From Alicyclobacillus sp. SO9 (lineage in GTDB: Bacteria > Bacillota > Bacilli > Alicyclobacillales > Alicyclobacillaceae): a stretch of 64,000 nucleotides of DNA. The position numbers and the translations under genes were made by a program. Location: contig NZ_CP066339.1 in NCBI RefSeq assembly GCF_016406125.1, positions 1,612,001-1,676,000 on the forward strand. Direction: 5' to 3'. Below, one piece after another: positions 27,869 through 36,048 of this stretch (within the stretch, counting starts at the first letter, position 1; each line of letters starts with the position of its first letter). The notes beneath the pieces were generated by a model, which had not been told where the DNA came from, searched no databases, and saw nothing but the letters and a program-made list of their open reading frames with translations.

Positions 27869-28600
27869 TTGCAGATTCGTAGATTTGACACTGCCACTGA
27901 AGCAGGTTTATATGCCGCCACAATAGTCGAACAGGTCATGCTGAATCGGCGTCGCCCTGTTCTTGGGCTCGCAACAGGAGCAAGTATGTTACCTGTCTAC
28001 GACTCGTTGATAGGATTCCATAGAGAAGGTCTGGATTTTGCCAGTGCGGTATCTATAAATCTGGATGAATACGTTGGACTACCGCGTGAGTGCGAGCAAA
28101 GTCTGCATGCCTATATGGACAGACATCTAATGAGATACGTTAACGTCTCAAAAAACAATATGTATATTCCAAATGGAGATGCGAAAGATCTCGATTCGGA
28201 ATGCGCCCGATACGATGAGGTGCTCAGAGCTAATCCAAGAGACGTTCAACTTCTAGGAATTGGGGTCAACGGTCACATTGCGTTTAATGAACCGGATGAT
28301 TCTCTTTCCACACGTACACACGTAGTTAGTCTAGCGAATGAGACCATAACGAGCAACTCGAGGTTTTTTGATGATGCTTCACGTGTTCCGAGGCGTGGCA
28401 TAACAATGGGACTACAATCTATTATGCAGTCAAAAAAGATAGTACTATTGGCCTTCGGGCAAGAAAAATCCCATGCGGTGAGATTGGCCCTCTCCGGTAA
28501 AGTAACTACAGATATTCCGGCAAGTATGTTACAGCTACATCCAGACGCCACTGTCGTGTTAGATGCTAACAGTGCCGAATTGTTATCTTCCAGACAGTAG
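27869..28600 (+). CDS. nagB: Glucosamine-6-phosphate deaminase
   Basis: A 243-aa enzyme converting glucosamine-6-phosphate to fructose-6-phosphate and ammonia. LATGASMLPVYDSL, INLDEYVGL (Asp66-Glu67), and LGIGVNGHIAFNEP with the catalytic His follow the family. TTG start after AGGG. Its presence with uronate genes suggests a substrate that contains both uronic acid and hexosamine, such as a glycosaminoglycan-like polymer (inference). No nagA is in the element. Confidence 0.92.
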   Translation: MQIRRFDTATEAGLYAATIVEQVMLNRRRPVLGLATGASMLPVYDSLIGFHREGLDFASAVSINLDEYVGLPRECEQSLHAYMDRHLMRYVNVSKNNMYIPNGDAKDLDSECARYDEVLRANPRDVQLLGIGVNGHIAFNEPDDSLSTRTHVVSLANETITSNSRFFDDASRVPRRGITMGLQSIMQSKKIVLLAFGQEKSHAVRLALSGKVTTDIPASMLQLHPDATVVLDANSAELLSSRQ

Positions 28601-28628
28601 CACAACCTTGTTGGTCAAAGGAGGCGAC

Positions 28629-28712
28629 ATGTCTGTTCGGTCAATACAAATAATTGACCCTGTGGAGGTCCCTCTTAAGCCCATTAACCCACGAACACCG
28701 TATTCTTTTTAA
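28629..28712 (+). CDS. 27-codon ORF, possible gene remnant
   Basis: A short frame beginning MSVRSIQIIDPVEVPLKP and ending PYSF is preceded by a strong AAGGAGG. The good ribosome site and gene-like opening suggest the 5' remnant of a larger cargo gene, cut off before the right end of the element; a true small peptide is possible. No family recognised. The 280 bp to the att site hold nothing else that I can support. Confidence 0.3.
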   Translation: MSVRSIQIIDPVEVPLKPINPRTPYSF

Positions 28713-28994
28713 ACATTCATAGTTAAAATAAGAATTTTGGGTGAAGGTAGCTCCGTGCGTGTGTCTCCACCCTTTGTCAGATCGACTTAGGTAAGATTCG
28801 AGTGTCATGAAGAACTATCTCCCGTGCATTTGGTAGGGGTATGGCCCAGGTGGTTGATATGAGGGTTGGTGTCCTCTTTCTGACCATGGGCTTAAAGACC
28901 CCATGAATGAGAGGAAGGTGCATCGGCGTGCACGCACTCATAGAATGCCTTACGGTAGAGGTCAAGATTCTTAGGTTTAGGGAGGGTCTTTGAT

Positions 28995-29048
28995 CTAGTA
29001 TGCTTTTACGATCATCGGGATCCATCTAAACCTTTGTAATTTTTTCAC
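28995..29048 (-). pseudogene. 5' part of the interrupted gene
   Basis: GTG at 29048 starts a 17-codon frame, MKKLQRFRWIPMIVKAY (GTG read as Met), then TAG from element DNA. GAGGGG upstream is a plausible ribosome site. The last three codons (AAA GCA TAC) are the shared core; in the left fragment the same codons continue in frame with SDARLQQ. The rejoined product is about 188 aa. Confidence 0.75.
28998..29006. other. Right attachment site of the 14.35-kb element
   Basis: GTATGCTTT, identical to 14645-14653. To the right lies the 5' end of the interrupted gene; to the left, element DNA puts a TAG immediately after the core, ending the fragment. Confidence 0.75.
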
Positions 29049-29173
29049 ACGAATCCCGCCCCTCTGTACGTTCGCCAAATGATTTAGTACAGTGTATTAT
29101 GAGTAATTAGCGCTTGAGCAGGATAGCCACCTAGTATGAAGGGGTAATTCCCACCCCATCTCTTCGTTGTATC

Positions 29174-29203
29174 TTGCCAAAGTTGAATTTTTTAGGGTAT
29201 GCT
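29174..29203 (+). promoter_or_regulatory. Putative promoter of the NifU-like gene
   Basis: TTGCCA at 29174-29179, 18-bp spacer, TATGCT at 29198-29203, 21 bp before the start codon region. The -10 overlaps a sequence resembling the element's attP dyad. Confidence 0.4.
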
Positions 29204-29223
29204 ACAGCTAACGGAGGGGTTGT

Positions 29224-29454
29224 ATGAAGATAGAAGAACGTATTGGAGAAGCCTTGGACTCAATCCGTGAGGCGATACAACAAGACGGCGGCGACGTCGA
29301 ATTTGTATCTTATGATGGCTTTACAAAGACCGCTTTTATCGCACTGACGGGTCAGTGTGTAGGCTGCCCGGCCAGTACCTTGACTTTAAAAATGGGTGTT
29401 GAGCGGGCTATCAAGCAAGTTGTTCCTGAAGTAGAGCACGTAGAAGCATACTAA
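29224..29454 (+). CDS. NifU C-terminal domain iron-sulfur scaffold protein
   Basis: A 76-aa Nfu-type protein. The metal-binding pair is Cys45/Cys48 in GQCVGCPAS. It carries and hands over Fe-S clusters in the cytosol. Size equals YutI of Bacillus subtilis. GGAGGGG precedes the ATG. A terminator follows. Confidence 0.9.
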   Translation: MKIEERIGEALDSIREAIQQDGGDVEFVSYDGFTKTAFIALTGQCVGCPASTLTLKMGVERAIKQVVPEVEHVEAY

Positions 29455-29508
29455 GAATTGTGGGCCAAACGGACGTTCTACGCAATTACACAGAAAAAAT
29501 ACATTGCG

Positions 29509-29531
29509 GCGGTGCGAGTGCACCGCTTTTT
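29509..29531 (+). terminator. Terminator after NifU-like gene
   Basis: GCGGTGC and GCACCGC flank a 4-nt loop, followed by TTTTTCC. Confidence 0.85.
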
Positions 29532-29613
29532 CCATGCATATGGATATACTGCGTAGTAGGTACTTGTCGTATGTAGAACAAGCGTCACTAAATGAAGCAT
29601 CGCGGGTGAGAAT

Positions 29614-30480
29614 ATGGGGATATCAACCAAAAAACCAAAAAGCCCTTTTGTGAAGTTTGTCATCCACCTGTTTAACGGCGTGGTCGATCACGACATTGCT
29701 TCACTAGCGGCCACGATTGCATTCTATGCGTTTTTCTCGCTGTTTCCACTGCTGCTGCTGGTTATTTACGCAGGTTCTTTTCTGCTCCCGCATGTGCAAA
29801 CCGAACAAGTACTGCTAAAGGTACTGCAGCCGTATTTTCCGGCATTAAGCGGCACACGGGAGTTCATTCAGCATAATCTCGACAATTTGAGTGTACAAGG
29901 ACGCAACATCAGTTTGATTAGTGCGGTCACTTTGACCTGGTCTGCTACCAGCGGCTTCATTGCTTTGCAGCAGGCCTTGGACGTAATCTGGAAGTCACAG
30001 CAGCGTTCATTTTTGGCTCGTCGTCTGATCTCGTTTCTGATGCTGATTATTCTCCTGCTGCTTGCACTGTCCACTGCTGTGATTACATCGCTCTATCCGT
30101 TGGTACAGCACATTCCCGTGTTACAGCACGGGATTCTGGCACGGCTTTCCGCCAAGCTTTCCGTGATTAGCGGCTTTTCCAGAATCCTCTTTCCTCTCTC
30201 CCTGTTTATCGGCTGTCTTGTGATATACCGGTTTCTGCCGTCGAAGAAAGTTGATTGGACCTACTTGCTGCCTGGAGCCTTGTTAACAATGGTAAGTGTC
30301 GACGTTGGCCGTGCCTTATTTACGTGGTATGCTTCACACTTATCGCGTTATCATATCATCTACGGTACTTTTACAGTCGTCATGCTGGTGGTCTTGTGGA
30401 TGTATCTGGCCAGCATTGCCATGCTGTTTGGCGCTGAAGTATCCGCCAGTCTGTTTGCCCTGCAGGAAGAAACAGATTAG
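29614..30480 (+). CDS. YihY/BrkB family membrane protein
   Basis: A 288-aa integral membrane protein with about six helices. LAATIAFYAFFSLFPLLLLVIY, the SATSGFIALQQALDVIWKSQQR stretch and FTWYASHLSRYHIIYGTFTVVMLVVLWMYLASIAMLFGAEVSA are the family signatures. The old name ribonuclease BN is not supported for this family; its function is not established. Convergent with the osmC gene. Confidence 0.9.
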   Translation: MGISTKKPKSPFVKFVIHLFNGVVDHDIASLAATIAFYAFFSLFPLLLLVIYAGSFLLPHVQTEQVLLKVLQPYFPALSGTREFIQHNLDNLSVQGRNISLISAVTLTWSATSGFIALQQALDVIWKSQQRSFLARRLISFLMLIILLLLALSTAVITSLYPLVQHIPVLQHGILARLSAKLSVISGFSRILFPLSLFIGCLVIYRFLPSKKVDWTYLLPGALLTMVSVDVGRALFTWYASHLSRYHIIYGTFTVVMLVVLWMYLASIAMLFGAEVSASLFALQEETD

Positions 30481-30507
30481 TCCCAAAGCCTTCTTCAAAC
30501 TCCTTGG

Positions 30508-30531
30508 TCATCAAGTCATCAAGTCATCAAG
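30508..30531. repeat. 8-bp tandem repeat at the osmC stop codon
   Basis: TCATCAAG occurs three times in tandem. The stop codon of the OsmC gene lies within it. Confidence 0.85.
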
Positions 30532-30976
30532 GTTTCACGGCAGGCGCAACGATTGTCGGCCGCACGGTGACAGCCACATTCCCGCGCAGTGCGCTTGAAA
30601 CCATACAGGTGTGCTCGGCATGGTTAGCCAAGTTGATAATCTCGTTCTCGTCTATCTGCTCGCTGAAATAGATGGTAGGTTGATGTTCAATTTTATCGTA
30701 ACGCAATACGTCTTCGTCCACAGCGTATCCGGATGACTTCAAATCAATCCTGGTGTATGGAATCTGGCGATTTGACAACAATGTGGAAAGCGTCATCATG
30801 TAGCAACTGGCAGATGCAGCCAATAGAAGTTCTTCTGGAGTCGTTCCCTGTCCTGGGCCCCCGCGTTCAAGGGACATGCTGACATCAGTGCTGAAAGCAG
30901 AGAAATGAATCGTGCCAGTTTCTGTTTGTGGTCCTGACCATAGACCTTGGATGGTATACGTATGACTATTTTCCAT
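30527..30976 (-). CDS. OsmC family peroxiredoxin-like protein
   Basis: A 149-aa protein with the two redox cysteines of the OsmC/Ohr family, one in LAASASCYMMTLS and one in HAEHTCMVSSAL. Members reduce organic hydroperoxides or handle related thiols. The ATG at 30976 follows AAAGGGGAACG; longer in-frame starts have no ribosome site. Subgroup (OsmC versus YhfA-like) is not settled. Confidence 0.85.
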   Translation of the reverse strand: MENSHTYTIQGLWSGPQTETGTIHFSAFSTDVSMSLERGGPGQGTTPEELLLAASASCYMMTLSTLLSNRQIPYTRIDLKSSGYAVDEDVLRYDKIEHQPTIYFSEQIDENEIINLANHAEHTCMVSSALRGNVAVTVRPTIVAPAVKP

Positions 30977-31141
30977 GATAGCGTTCCCCTTTCTTGACTG
31001 TTCAGAAAAATTCCAATTGTCAACAGTTATTGTAACGCCGACTGTTGGTCCATTACCAGTATGTTCGTTAAAATTTTGAGAAGTTCCCAACGGAGTATGA
31101 TAAGCTAGACAAGGATTTTGCACAGAGAAAGGACGTACACG

Positions 31142-31513
31142 ATGGATTTCATCTCATTGACGGGGCTTCAATTTTACGGATTTCACGGTGCGCTAAGTGA
31201 GGAAACACACCTCGGACAGCGATTTATCGTTCACTTGAAACTGTACCTAGACCTGCAGGACGCAGGACAGACAGATTCTCTCTCTGCAACCGTGGATTAC
31301 GCGCAAGTCTATAAATGTGTTCGCAATGTCGTAGAAGGAGCCAGTGTTCGACTTATAGAACGCTTGGCAGAGCAGATAGCTCGCAATGTATTTGAAGAGT
31401 TCCCGTTGATTCAACAAATTGATGTTGAGGTGGAAAAGCCGGGGGCACCTATTCCTGGAGTGTTTGGGAATGTGGCCGCACATATCCATCGCCACCGAAA
31501 GGAGTTGCCGTAA
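31142..31513 (+). CDS. folB: Dihydroneopterin aldolase
   Basis: A 123-aa tunnelling-fold enzyme of folate synthesis that converts dihydroneopterin to 6-hydroxymethyldihydropterin and glycolaldehyde. LTGLQFYGFHGALSEET, VDYAQVY, LIERLAEQIA and VEVEKPGAPIPG are the family motifs. The ATG at 31142 follows GAAAGGA. It stands alone here; folP and folK are not adjacent, unlike in Bacillus. Confidence 0.9.
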   Translation: MDFISLTGLQFYGFHGALSEETHLGQRFIVHLKLYLDLQDAGQTDSLSATVDYAQVYKCVRNVVEGASVRLIERLAEQIARNVFEEFPLIQQIDVEVEKPGAPIPGVFGNVAAHIHRHRKELP

Positions 31514-31515
31514 AG

Positions 31516-31542
31516 CCTGTTCATTGAAAGCCAATGAACAGG
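31516..31542. terminator. Hairpin between folB and ytpB-like gene
   Basis: CCTGTTCATTG and CAATGAACAGG are perfect 11-bp arms. No long T-run follows, so strength is uncertain; the genes converge here. Confidence 0.55.
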
Positions 31543-31590
31543 TCTCGGCGGATGGCGAATGGCCAGGTGAATGGTGTATCGAATAAGTCG

Positions 31591-32631
31591 TTAGCGAACG
31601 ATTCTATACACAATACATGCACCATAAAACAGCCAGGTTGTCGGCCCTGAGCTCCAGACCAGTTTGCGGGCAGGTTGAACCTTTGCCTGTCGGCCCACTT
31701 TGTTGTCTGACAAATACATCGCTAACAACCCATTTACGACGTGACGATGGATATTCGTGTTTGCTTCGATGCCTTGCACGTGCTGCAAGGCTTCTGCTTT
31801 GAAACGGCGCAAGCGGGAGTAGGCCTGTCCCATCGATGGATAGGATTGGACAAAATTAAAATCTCCCTCTTGAATGTCTTCTTCCAGGTCAATCAGGTAG
31901 TCCAGCAAAATGTGAAGTCCGCACAACCACGGAAAGTATCCCTTCCAAATCGCTTCAGCCTGTTCCTTAGAGAGAGCATTTTGAGCAGCTGCGAACAAAG
32001 CAAACGTCCCTAACGTCGATCCCGTTGCCGCCGCAAACTCCCACCACGACAACTCTGGAAATTGTTCTTCGTACCCTTTTGCCCATTCAATCAGGCGCGG
32101 CTGTCGCTGTGACGGCTCAATATGTTTATACTCCTGGAGCTCACAGTACCGCTGTGTCAGCCACTCCACGTAGGGCTTGGCTGCATCGTATCCAGGCAGC
32201 TGCCGGATTTCCGACTGACACGCAGTAACGAGATCCGCCAGATAACCGCCGTCGTCAGGATATCCGCGCAAAGCATAATAGGGGCGCAAAGGGGCATCCG
32301 GATTAACAGCGTCGCGCATGGCGTGATGTAACTGATGAAAATCCCGTTCGTCATAGGTCTCGCATCTGTCGCAGAGGTTGTCCAAGTAATCGCTGATGGT
32401 CTGCAATGCCACTATCAGACGAACCAATTGACGCGTTCCTGCTATCTGCTGTGCGGCGTATACGCTGCCTCCGTCAGAGTGAAAGCGTTTGGTCGTGAGG
32501 CTCGCTAAAGCCTGCTGGCGCAGAACATCGTCCGGGATGTTGGAAGCTTTTTGCGTCCATCGTCGGATTTCGTTCCGCGCCACCGGCATCACTCTGAAAA
32601 AGAGACGGTACAGAAATCGAGGAGAGTTCAT
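31591..32631 (-). CDS. Tetraprenyl-beta-curcumene synthase family (YtpB, DUF2600)
   Basis: A 346-aa all-helical terpene synthase of the large YtpB type, which lacks the classical DDxxD layout but has an acidic ISDYLDNLCDRCE segment and LDYLIDLEEDIQEGDFNF. The enzyme cyclises tetraprenyl diphosphate to a C35 curcumene, a precursor of spore-associated sesquarterpenes. The first ATG (32631) has no ribosome site; a strong GGAGG lies 9 nt before an in-frame CTG at 32649, so initiation at CTG is possible. The C-terminus ends close to the shared hairpin with folB. Confidence 0.85.
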   Translation of the reverse strand: MNSPRFLYRLFFRVMPVARNEIRRWTQKASNIPDDVLRQQALASLTTKRFHSDGGSVYAAQQIAGTRQLVRLIVALQTISDYLDNLCDRCETYDERDFHQLHHAMRDAVNPDAPLRPYYALRGYPDDGGYLADLVTACQSEIRQLPGYDAAKPYVEWLTQRYCELQEYKHIEPSQRQPRLIEWAKGYEEQFPELSWWEFAAATGSTLGTFALFAAAQNALSKEQAEAIWKGYFPWLCGLHILLDYLIDLEEDIQEGDFNFVQSYPSMGQAYSRLRRFKAEALQHVQGIEANTNIHRHVVNGLLAMYLSDNKVGRQAKVQPARKLVWSSGPTTWLFYGACIVYRIVR

Positions 32632-32689
32632 CTTGATGGATGAATACAGGGTGTTACACCTCCGCAGGGGATTATAGTGTTGCAAAACT

Positions 32690-33055
32690 CTATTTCATGA
32701 GAAACTGACCGAGATCGCCCGCCATTTTCAACGCCTTCTTTGCATTATCGGCGGTTAAATACTTTCCCAAACTTCCTGGAACCGCTGCTCCTGGTCCTTG
32801 GGGTGTCGGAGTCTTTGCAGCAGTGCCAGGAGAGAATGGAATTGGGTGAGACTGCGCTGCGGGTTGAGCCATTTGGCTTTGCGCCGGCGGATTCGATTGT
32901 GCACTCGGACTTTGCTGCAGGTAACCCTGCTCATTATTAATGAATCCTCTGCGTTTGGCCCCTTTATGGACCATCGTCAACAATTCCCTGACTTTTTCGT
33001 CCTGAGCCACGTTAAAGGCGAGAGAGCCGAGTCGAATGAATGTGTTAAACTGCAT
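32690..33055 (-). CDS. Hypothetical protein with Pro/Gln/Ser-rich centre
   Basis: A 121-aa protein: a helical N-terminus (MQFNTFIRLGSLAFNVAQDE, then RELLTMVHKGAKRRGF), a low-complexity middle of Pro, Ala, Gln and Ser (about 50-95), and a short helical end. GGAGGTGGGG lies before the ATG. It is just upstream of the terpene synthase gene in the same direction. I recognise no family. Confidence 0.7.
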   Translation of the reverse strand: MQFNTFIRLGSLAFNVAQDEKVRELLTMVHKGAKRRGFINNEQGYLQQSPSAQSNPPAQSQMAQPAAQSHPIPFSPGTAAKTPTPQGPGAAVPGSLGKYLTADNAKKALKMAGDLGQFLMK

Positions 33056-33203
33056 TGTCCCCACCTCCACGTTGAGGCACCGAAAGGTTTCAGTCCCTTG
33101 ACATCGTCATGTACTGATACAATTACAATATGTGAAGGCGAGTAAACCGGGACAGACACATGTCATTGTTGGCATGCGGAATTTACGAATTTCCTCTCGA
33201 GCA

Positions 33204-34283
33204 TTATTCCATGACAAGAGGCGACTGGACATACGCCAATAAAAGCTTAAACGTATTATCAAGTGCGGCAACATGGGTTCGCTCATAGGCGTGTGAATTG
33301 GCTACGCCAGGTCCAATCAAACCGTGTTTGACGTCGACACCGGCTCGCATGGCCATGGATGCGTCGGAATTGTAGTACGGATACACATCTACCGCATATG
33401 TCAGGCCTGCCTGTTCTGCCAGAGAGACCAAGTGCCTTCTGAGTCCCAGATGGTAGGGGCCCGAAGAGTCTTTAGCGCAGATGGAGACACAGGACTCGGA
33501 AGTGGTTTGACCATCCCCGATGGCCCCCATATCGACGGCAAGATACTCCCATGTCTCCGGTGGAATGTTGGAATTTCCGCCGTACCCGATTTCCTCGTTG
33601 TTGCTAATAAGAAAATGTACTGGATGTGGGAGCTTTATGGACTTCTGCTGAATTTCGCGTAACAAGCCGAATAAAATCGCAACACTTGCCTTATCGTCCA
33701 AGTGTCTGCTTTTAATGTACCCGGAGGGAGTAATGGTTGAGCGTGCATCAAAGTACACAAAATCCCCAACAGAGACTCCTAGGGCTTCTGCTTCTTTTTT
33801 TGTATCTGACTTTGCATCAAGCACAACTTCGATATTGTCCTGGGTACGTTCTGTTTTACCGATTTCCCGGTTTACATGGACTGCCGTATTGTGCAGGATA
33901 ACTGTACCCGTTATGGTCTGGCCGGACTCGGTATGTACCTCGCAGTACTCTCCTTCAATTGTATTCCATGCATATCCGCCGACCTGGGTCAGACGTAACC
34001 GACCGCTTGGCAGAATTTCCTTTACCATTCCGCCAAGTGTATCGACATGACCCGTAAGCAGACGTGCTTTGCTTGCATCTTCGCCAGGTACAGTGAAGAG
34101 GAGAGCTCCTTTTCTAGACGTTGTTGATGTAATACCAAAACTCGACACTTCTTCTGTCAGACGCCGAATAATCGTTTTTGTGTCACCTGTCGGACTGGGT
34201 GTCTTCAAGAGTTCCAACAAAAGGGTTTGTATGTATTCCACATGTTCTGGTGTGCCTGCTACAGTCGTTGATGAATTGTTCAA
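33204..34283 (-). CDS. M42 family metallopeptidase (glutamyl/leucyl aminopeptidase type)
   Basis: A 359-aa dinuclear-zinc peptidase. LLTGHVDTLGGMV, SRHLDDKASVAILFGLL, ISNNEEIGYGGNS, and the DARSTITPSGY segment give the ligands and catalytic Glu of the M42/M28 fold; YERTHVAALDNT carries the last His. It trims peptides in the cytoplasm, often as a dodecameric shell. TTG start after AAGGAGG; an earlier in-frame TTG overlaps that site. Divergent from the dynamin genes. Confidence 0.9.
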   Translation of the reverse strand: MNNSSTTVAGTPEHVEYIQTLLLELLKTPSPTGDTKTIIRRLTEEVSSFGITSTTSRKGALLFTVPGEDASKARLLTGHVDTLGGMVKEILPSGRLRLTQVGGYAWNTIEGEYCEVHTESGQTITGTVILHNTAVHVNREIGKTERTQDNIEVVLDAKSDTKKEAEALGVSVGDFVYFDARSTITPSGYIKSRHLDDKASVAILFGLLREIQQKSIKLPHPVHFLISNNEEIGYGGNSNIPPETWEYLAVDMGAIGDGQTTSESCVSICAKDSSGPYHLGLRRHLVSLAEQAGLTYAVDVYPYYNSDASMAMRAGVDVKHGLIGPGVANSHAYERTHVAALDNTFKLLLAYVQSPLVME

Positions 34284-34451
34284 TGAATAGACCTCCTTCA
34301 GCAACCCCTATTTTAACACTGTCTGCGTCTAACGTGTAACGACTCCGTCGGACACCTTTATTTGACAGTGTTCATCTGTTACTGTTCATTTGCCTTTACA
34401 GGCCTGTGACAGGTAAGCTTGAACAAGCACTTTATAGAAGGAGCGCTATCG

Positions 34452-36020
34452 ATGCCTACAAATTTGATGCAGACAGAAGACAAGGTGTTTCTAACGCAGA
34501 TTTCCCAGCTTGCCAAATCCTTTCAAGACTCAGGAGACAGTGCTGCGGCAAACAAGTTGAGGGATCTCATAGACCGCGCCCAAACAGATGAGGGCAGCGC
34601 GTATGCAGCTTTTGTCGGATTGTTTTCTGCAGGAAAATCAAGTTTGTTAAATACACTCTGTGGCAGTGATTTGAAGACGGGGGCAGTGCCGACAACTGCC
34701 GAGGCCACCCAAGTGAGGCTTTCCGACAGGAATTCGAATGTGGTGTTACTGGATACCCCGGGAGTGGACTCGACGGACGATGCTCATCAGGAAGCAACGG
34801 AGAAAGCACTGCACTTAGCCGATGCAATTGTGCTTGTCATGGATTATCAACATGTTGAGGCCGAAGAAAATCTGGAATTGGCTCAACAGTTTGGTGAAGG
34901 TCAGAAACGACTGGCTATCGTCGTCAACCAGATTGACAAGCATTTGGATTTTGAACTACCGTTTGAAGATTTCCGGCAACGTGTTGTGACAACCCTTGAT
35001 GACTGGGGAATTGAATATGATAAGCTCTTTTTCACCGCCAATACAGATAGTCCATACAATCAGTTAGACAGTTTGTCCCAGTGGCTGTTGGAGCTTGCGA
35101 TACCGCAGGTGAACGAGGGCACGGAAGAAGCACAGCAACCAGAGGACGCATTGGAAGCTCATGGCAGCACTCAACCCATTCCTGCACGCACCGATATGCT
35201 GATGCTTCGAGTCGAAGAAGTGGTAGATGAGCATGTGAGGTGGCTCTTTCAAGCAGACTGGCAGAAAGAATCTGAGCGTGTCGAACAGTTGGCAGGATTT
35301 CAACTTGACACAGTTGCAGACATCAAGCAGGAATTTGCCGATATAACGCGGCGAGTCGACGAGAACAGACGATACTTGGAGAAGGCCGCAGAGCAATTGC
35401 ACCACGTTCATGACACCATCTCTGAAAAGATGTTGAGAAGCATTGATTCGGCTCAAATTGCACCTTACGAGACCACGGGAAAGGGCAAGGCCTTCATTGA
35501 AAGCATGAAACCGGGGTTTCATGTTGGATGGATACGAAAAGAGGAGAAAACGAGGGACGAACGTCAGACCAGGCTGCAACGCTTTGTCGAAGACTTGCGC
35601 TCGAAGTCAACGCAGTTTTTGCTTTGGCCGACGCAAAGTGAACTTCGCCAGATGCTTGCAGAGCAGAAATGGCTGTTCACCGAAATCGAAGACGAAATTT
35701 CCCATATGGAGTTGTCGGTGACTGAGGAATTGTGCAGCAGGTTAGTGGAAGAGGGAGCGCTGGTGTCCGACAGCTACTCTCACCAGTATGTTGCAGATGT
35801 AGCTTCCGCAATCAGGGCTCAATGTTCGAGGCAGGTCAAGCGAATCCTTGAGAAGGTCAGAGAAGTTACCGAGGAACATCACACTATGGAGTTGTCTGGT
35901 GAAAGACAAGCCTTGGAGCGTTTGAAGGAGATTCAATCAGCACTTGCTGACATGATTCGTTTGAACGAAGATATGGAAAGAGACAAGGAACAGTACATGA
36001 GTTATGTCCTAAGCCAATAA
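34452..36020 (+). CDS. Dynamin-like GTPase, first half of a split DynA
   Basis: A 522-aa large GTPase. G1 is GLFSAGKSS (about 56-64), G3 is LLDTPGVDS, and NQIDKH gives G4. Helical stalk follows (TVADIKQEFADITRRVDENRR and on). Bacterial dynamins remodel membranes; Bacillus subtilis DynA is a single 1193-aa protein with two dynamin halves. Here this gene and the next (522 + 666 = 1188 aa) stand in tandem with a 28-bp gap. GAAGGAGCG precedes the ATG at 34452. Confidence 0.88.
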   Translation: MPTNLMQTEDKVFLTQISQLAKSFQDSGDSAAANKLRDLIDRAQTDEGSAYAAFVGLFSAGKSSLLNTLCGSDLKTGAVPTTAEATQVRLSDRNSNVVLLDTPGVDSTDDAHQEATEKALHLADAIVLVMDYQHVEAEENLELAQQFGEGQKRLAIVVNQIDKHLDFELPFEDFRQRVVTTLDDWGIEYDKLFFTANTDSPYNQLDSLSQWLLELAIPQVNEGTEEAQQPEDALEAHGSTQPIPARTDMLMLRVEEVVDEHVRWLFQADWQKESERVEQLAGFQLDTVADIKQEFADITRRVDENRRYLEKAAEQLHHVHDTISEKMLRSIDSAQIAPYETTGKGKAFIESMKPGFHVGWIRKEEKTRDERQTRLQRFVEDLRSKSTQFLLWPTQSELRQMLAEQKWLFTEIEDEISHMELSVTEELCSRLVEEGALVSDSYSHQYVADVASAIRAQCSRQVKRILEKVREVTEEHHTMELSGERQALERLKEIQSALADMIRLNEDMERDKEQYMSYVLSQ

Positions 36021-36048
36021 GCCGTTGCTTTGAAAGGTGAAAACATCC

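Larger units (their letters stand above)
14645..29006. mobile_element. 14.35-kb serine-recombinase element carrying uronate catabolism genes
   Basis: The element is bounded by a 9-bp direct repeat (14645-14653 and 28998-29006; distance 14,353 bp). It carries its own recombinase next to the left end, a ROK regulator, an ABC sugar importer, uronate-degrading enzymes and nagB. The reading frames of the two chromosomal flanks join exactly at the core, which is the strongest evidence for the boundaries. Base composition of the cargo looks more AT-rich than the flanks. By analogy with skin elements it may be excised during development, or it may be an island that simply landed in a gene. Confidence 0.8.

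Noticed and set aside
28777-29025. 82-codon minus-strand gene across the right att site
   Set aside because: It crosses the element boundary in a different frame from the interrupted gene and has no recognisable features.
29198-29213. Right end of the 14-kb element
   Set aside because: Although similar to the left joint, placing the end here would leave no 5' half for the interrupted gene, while 28998-29006 rejoins the frame exactly.
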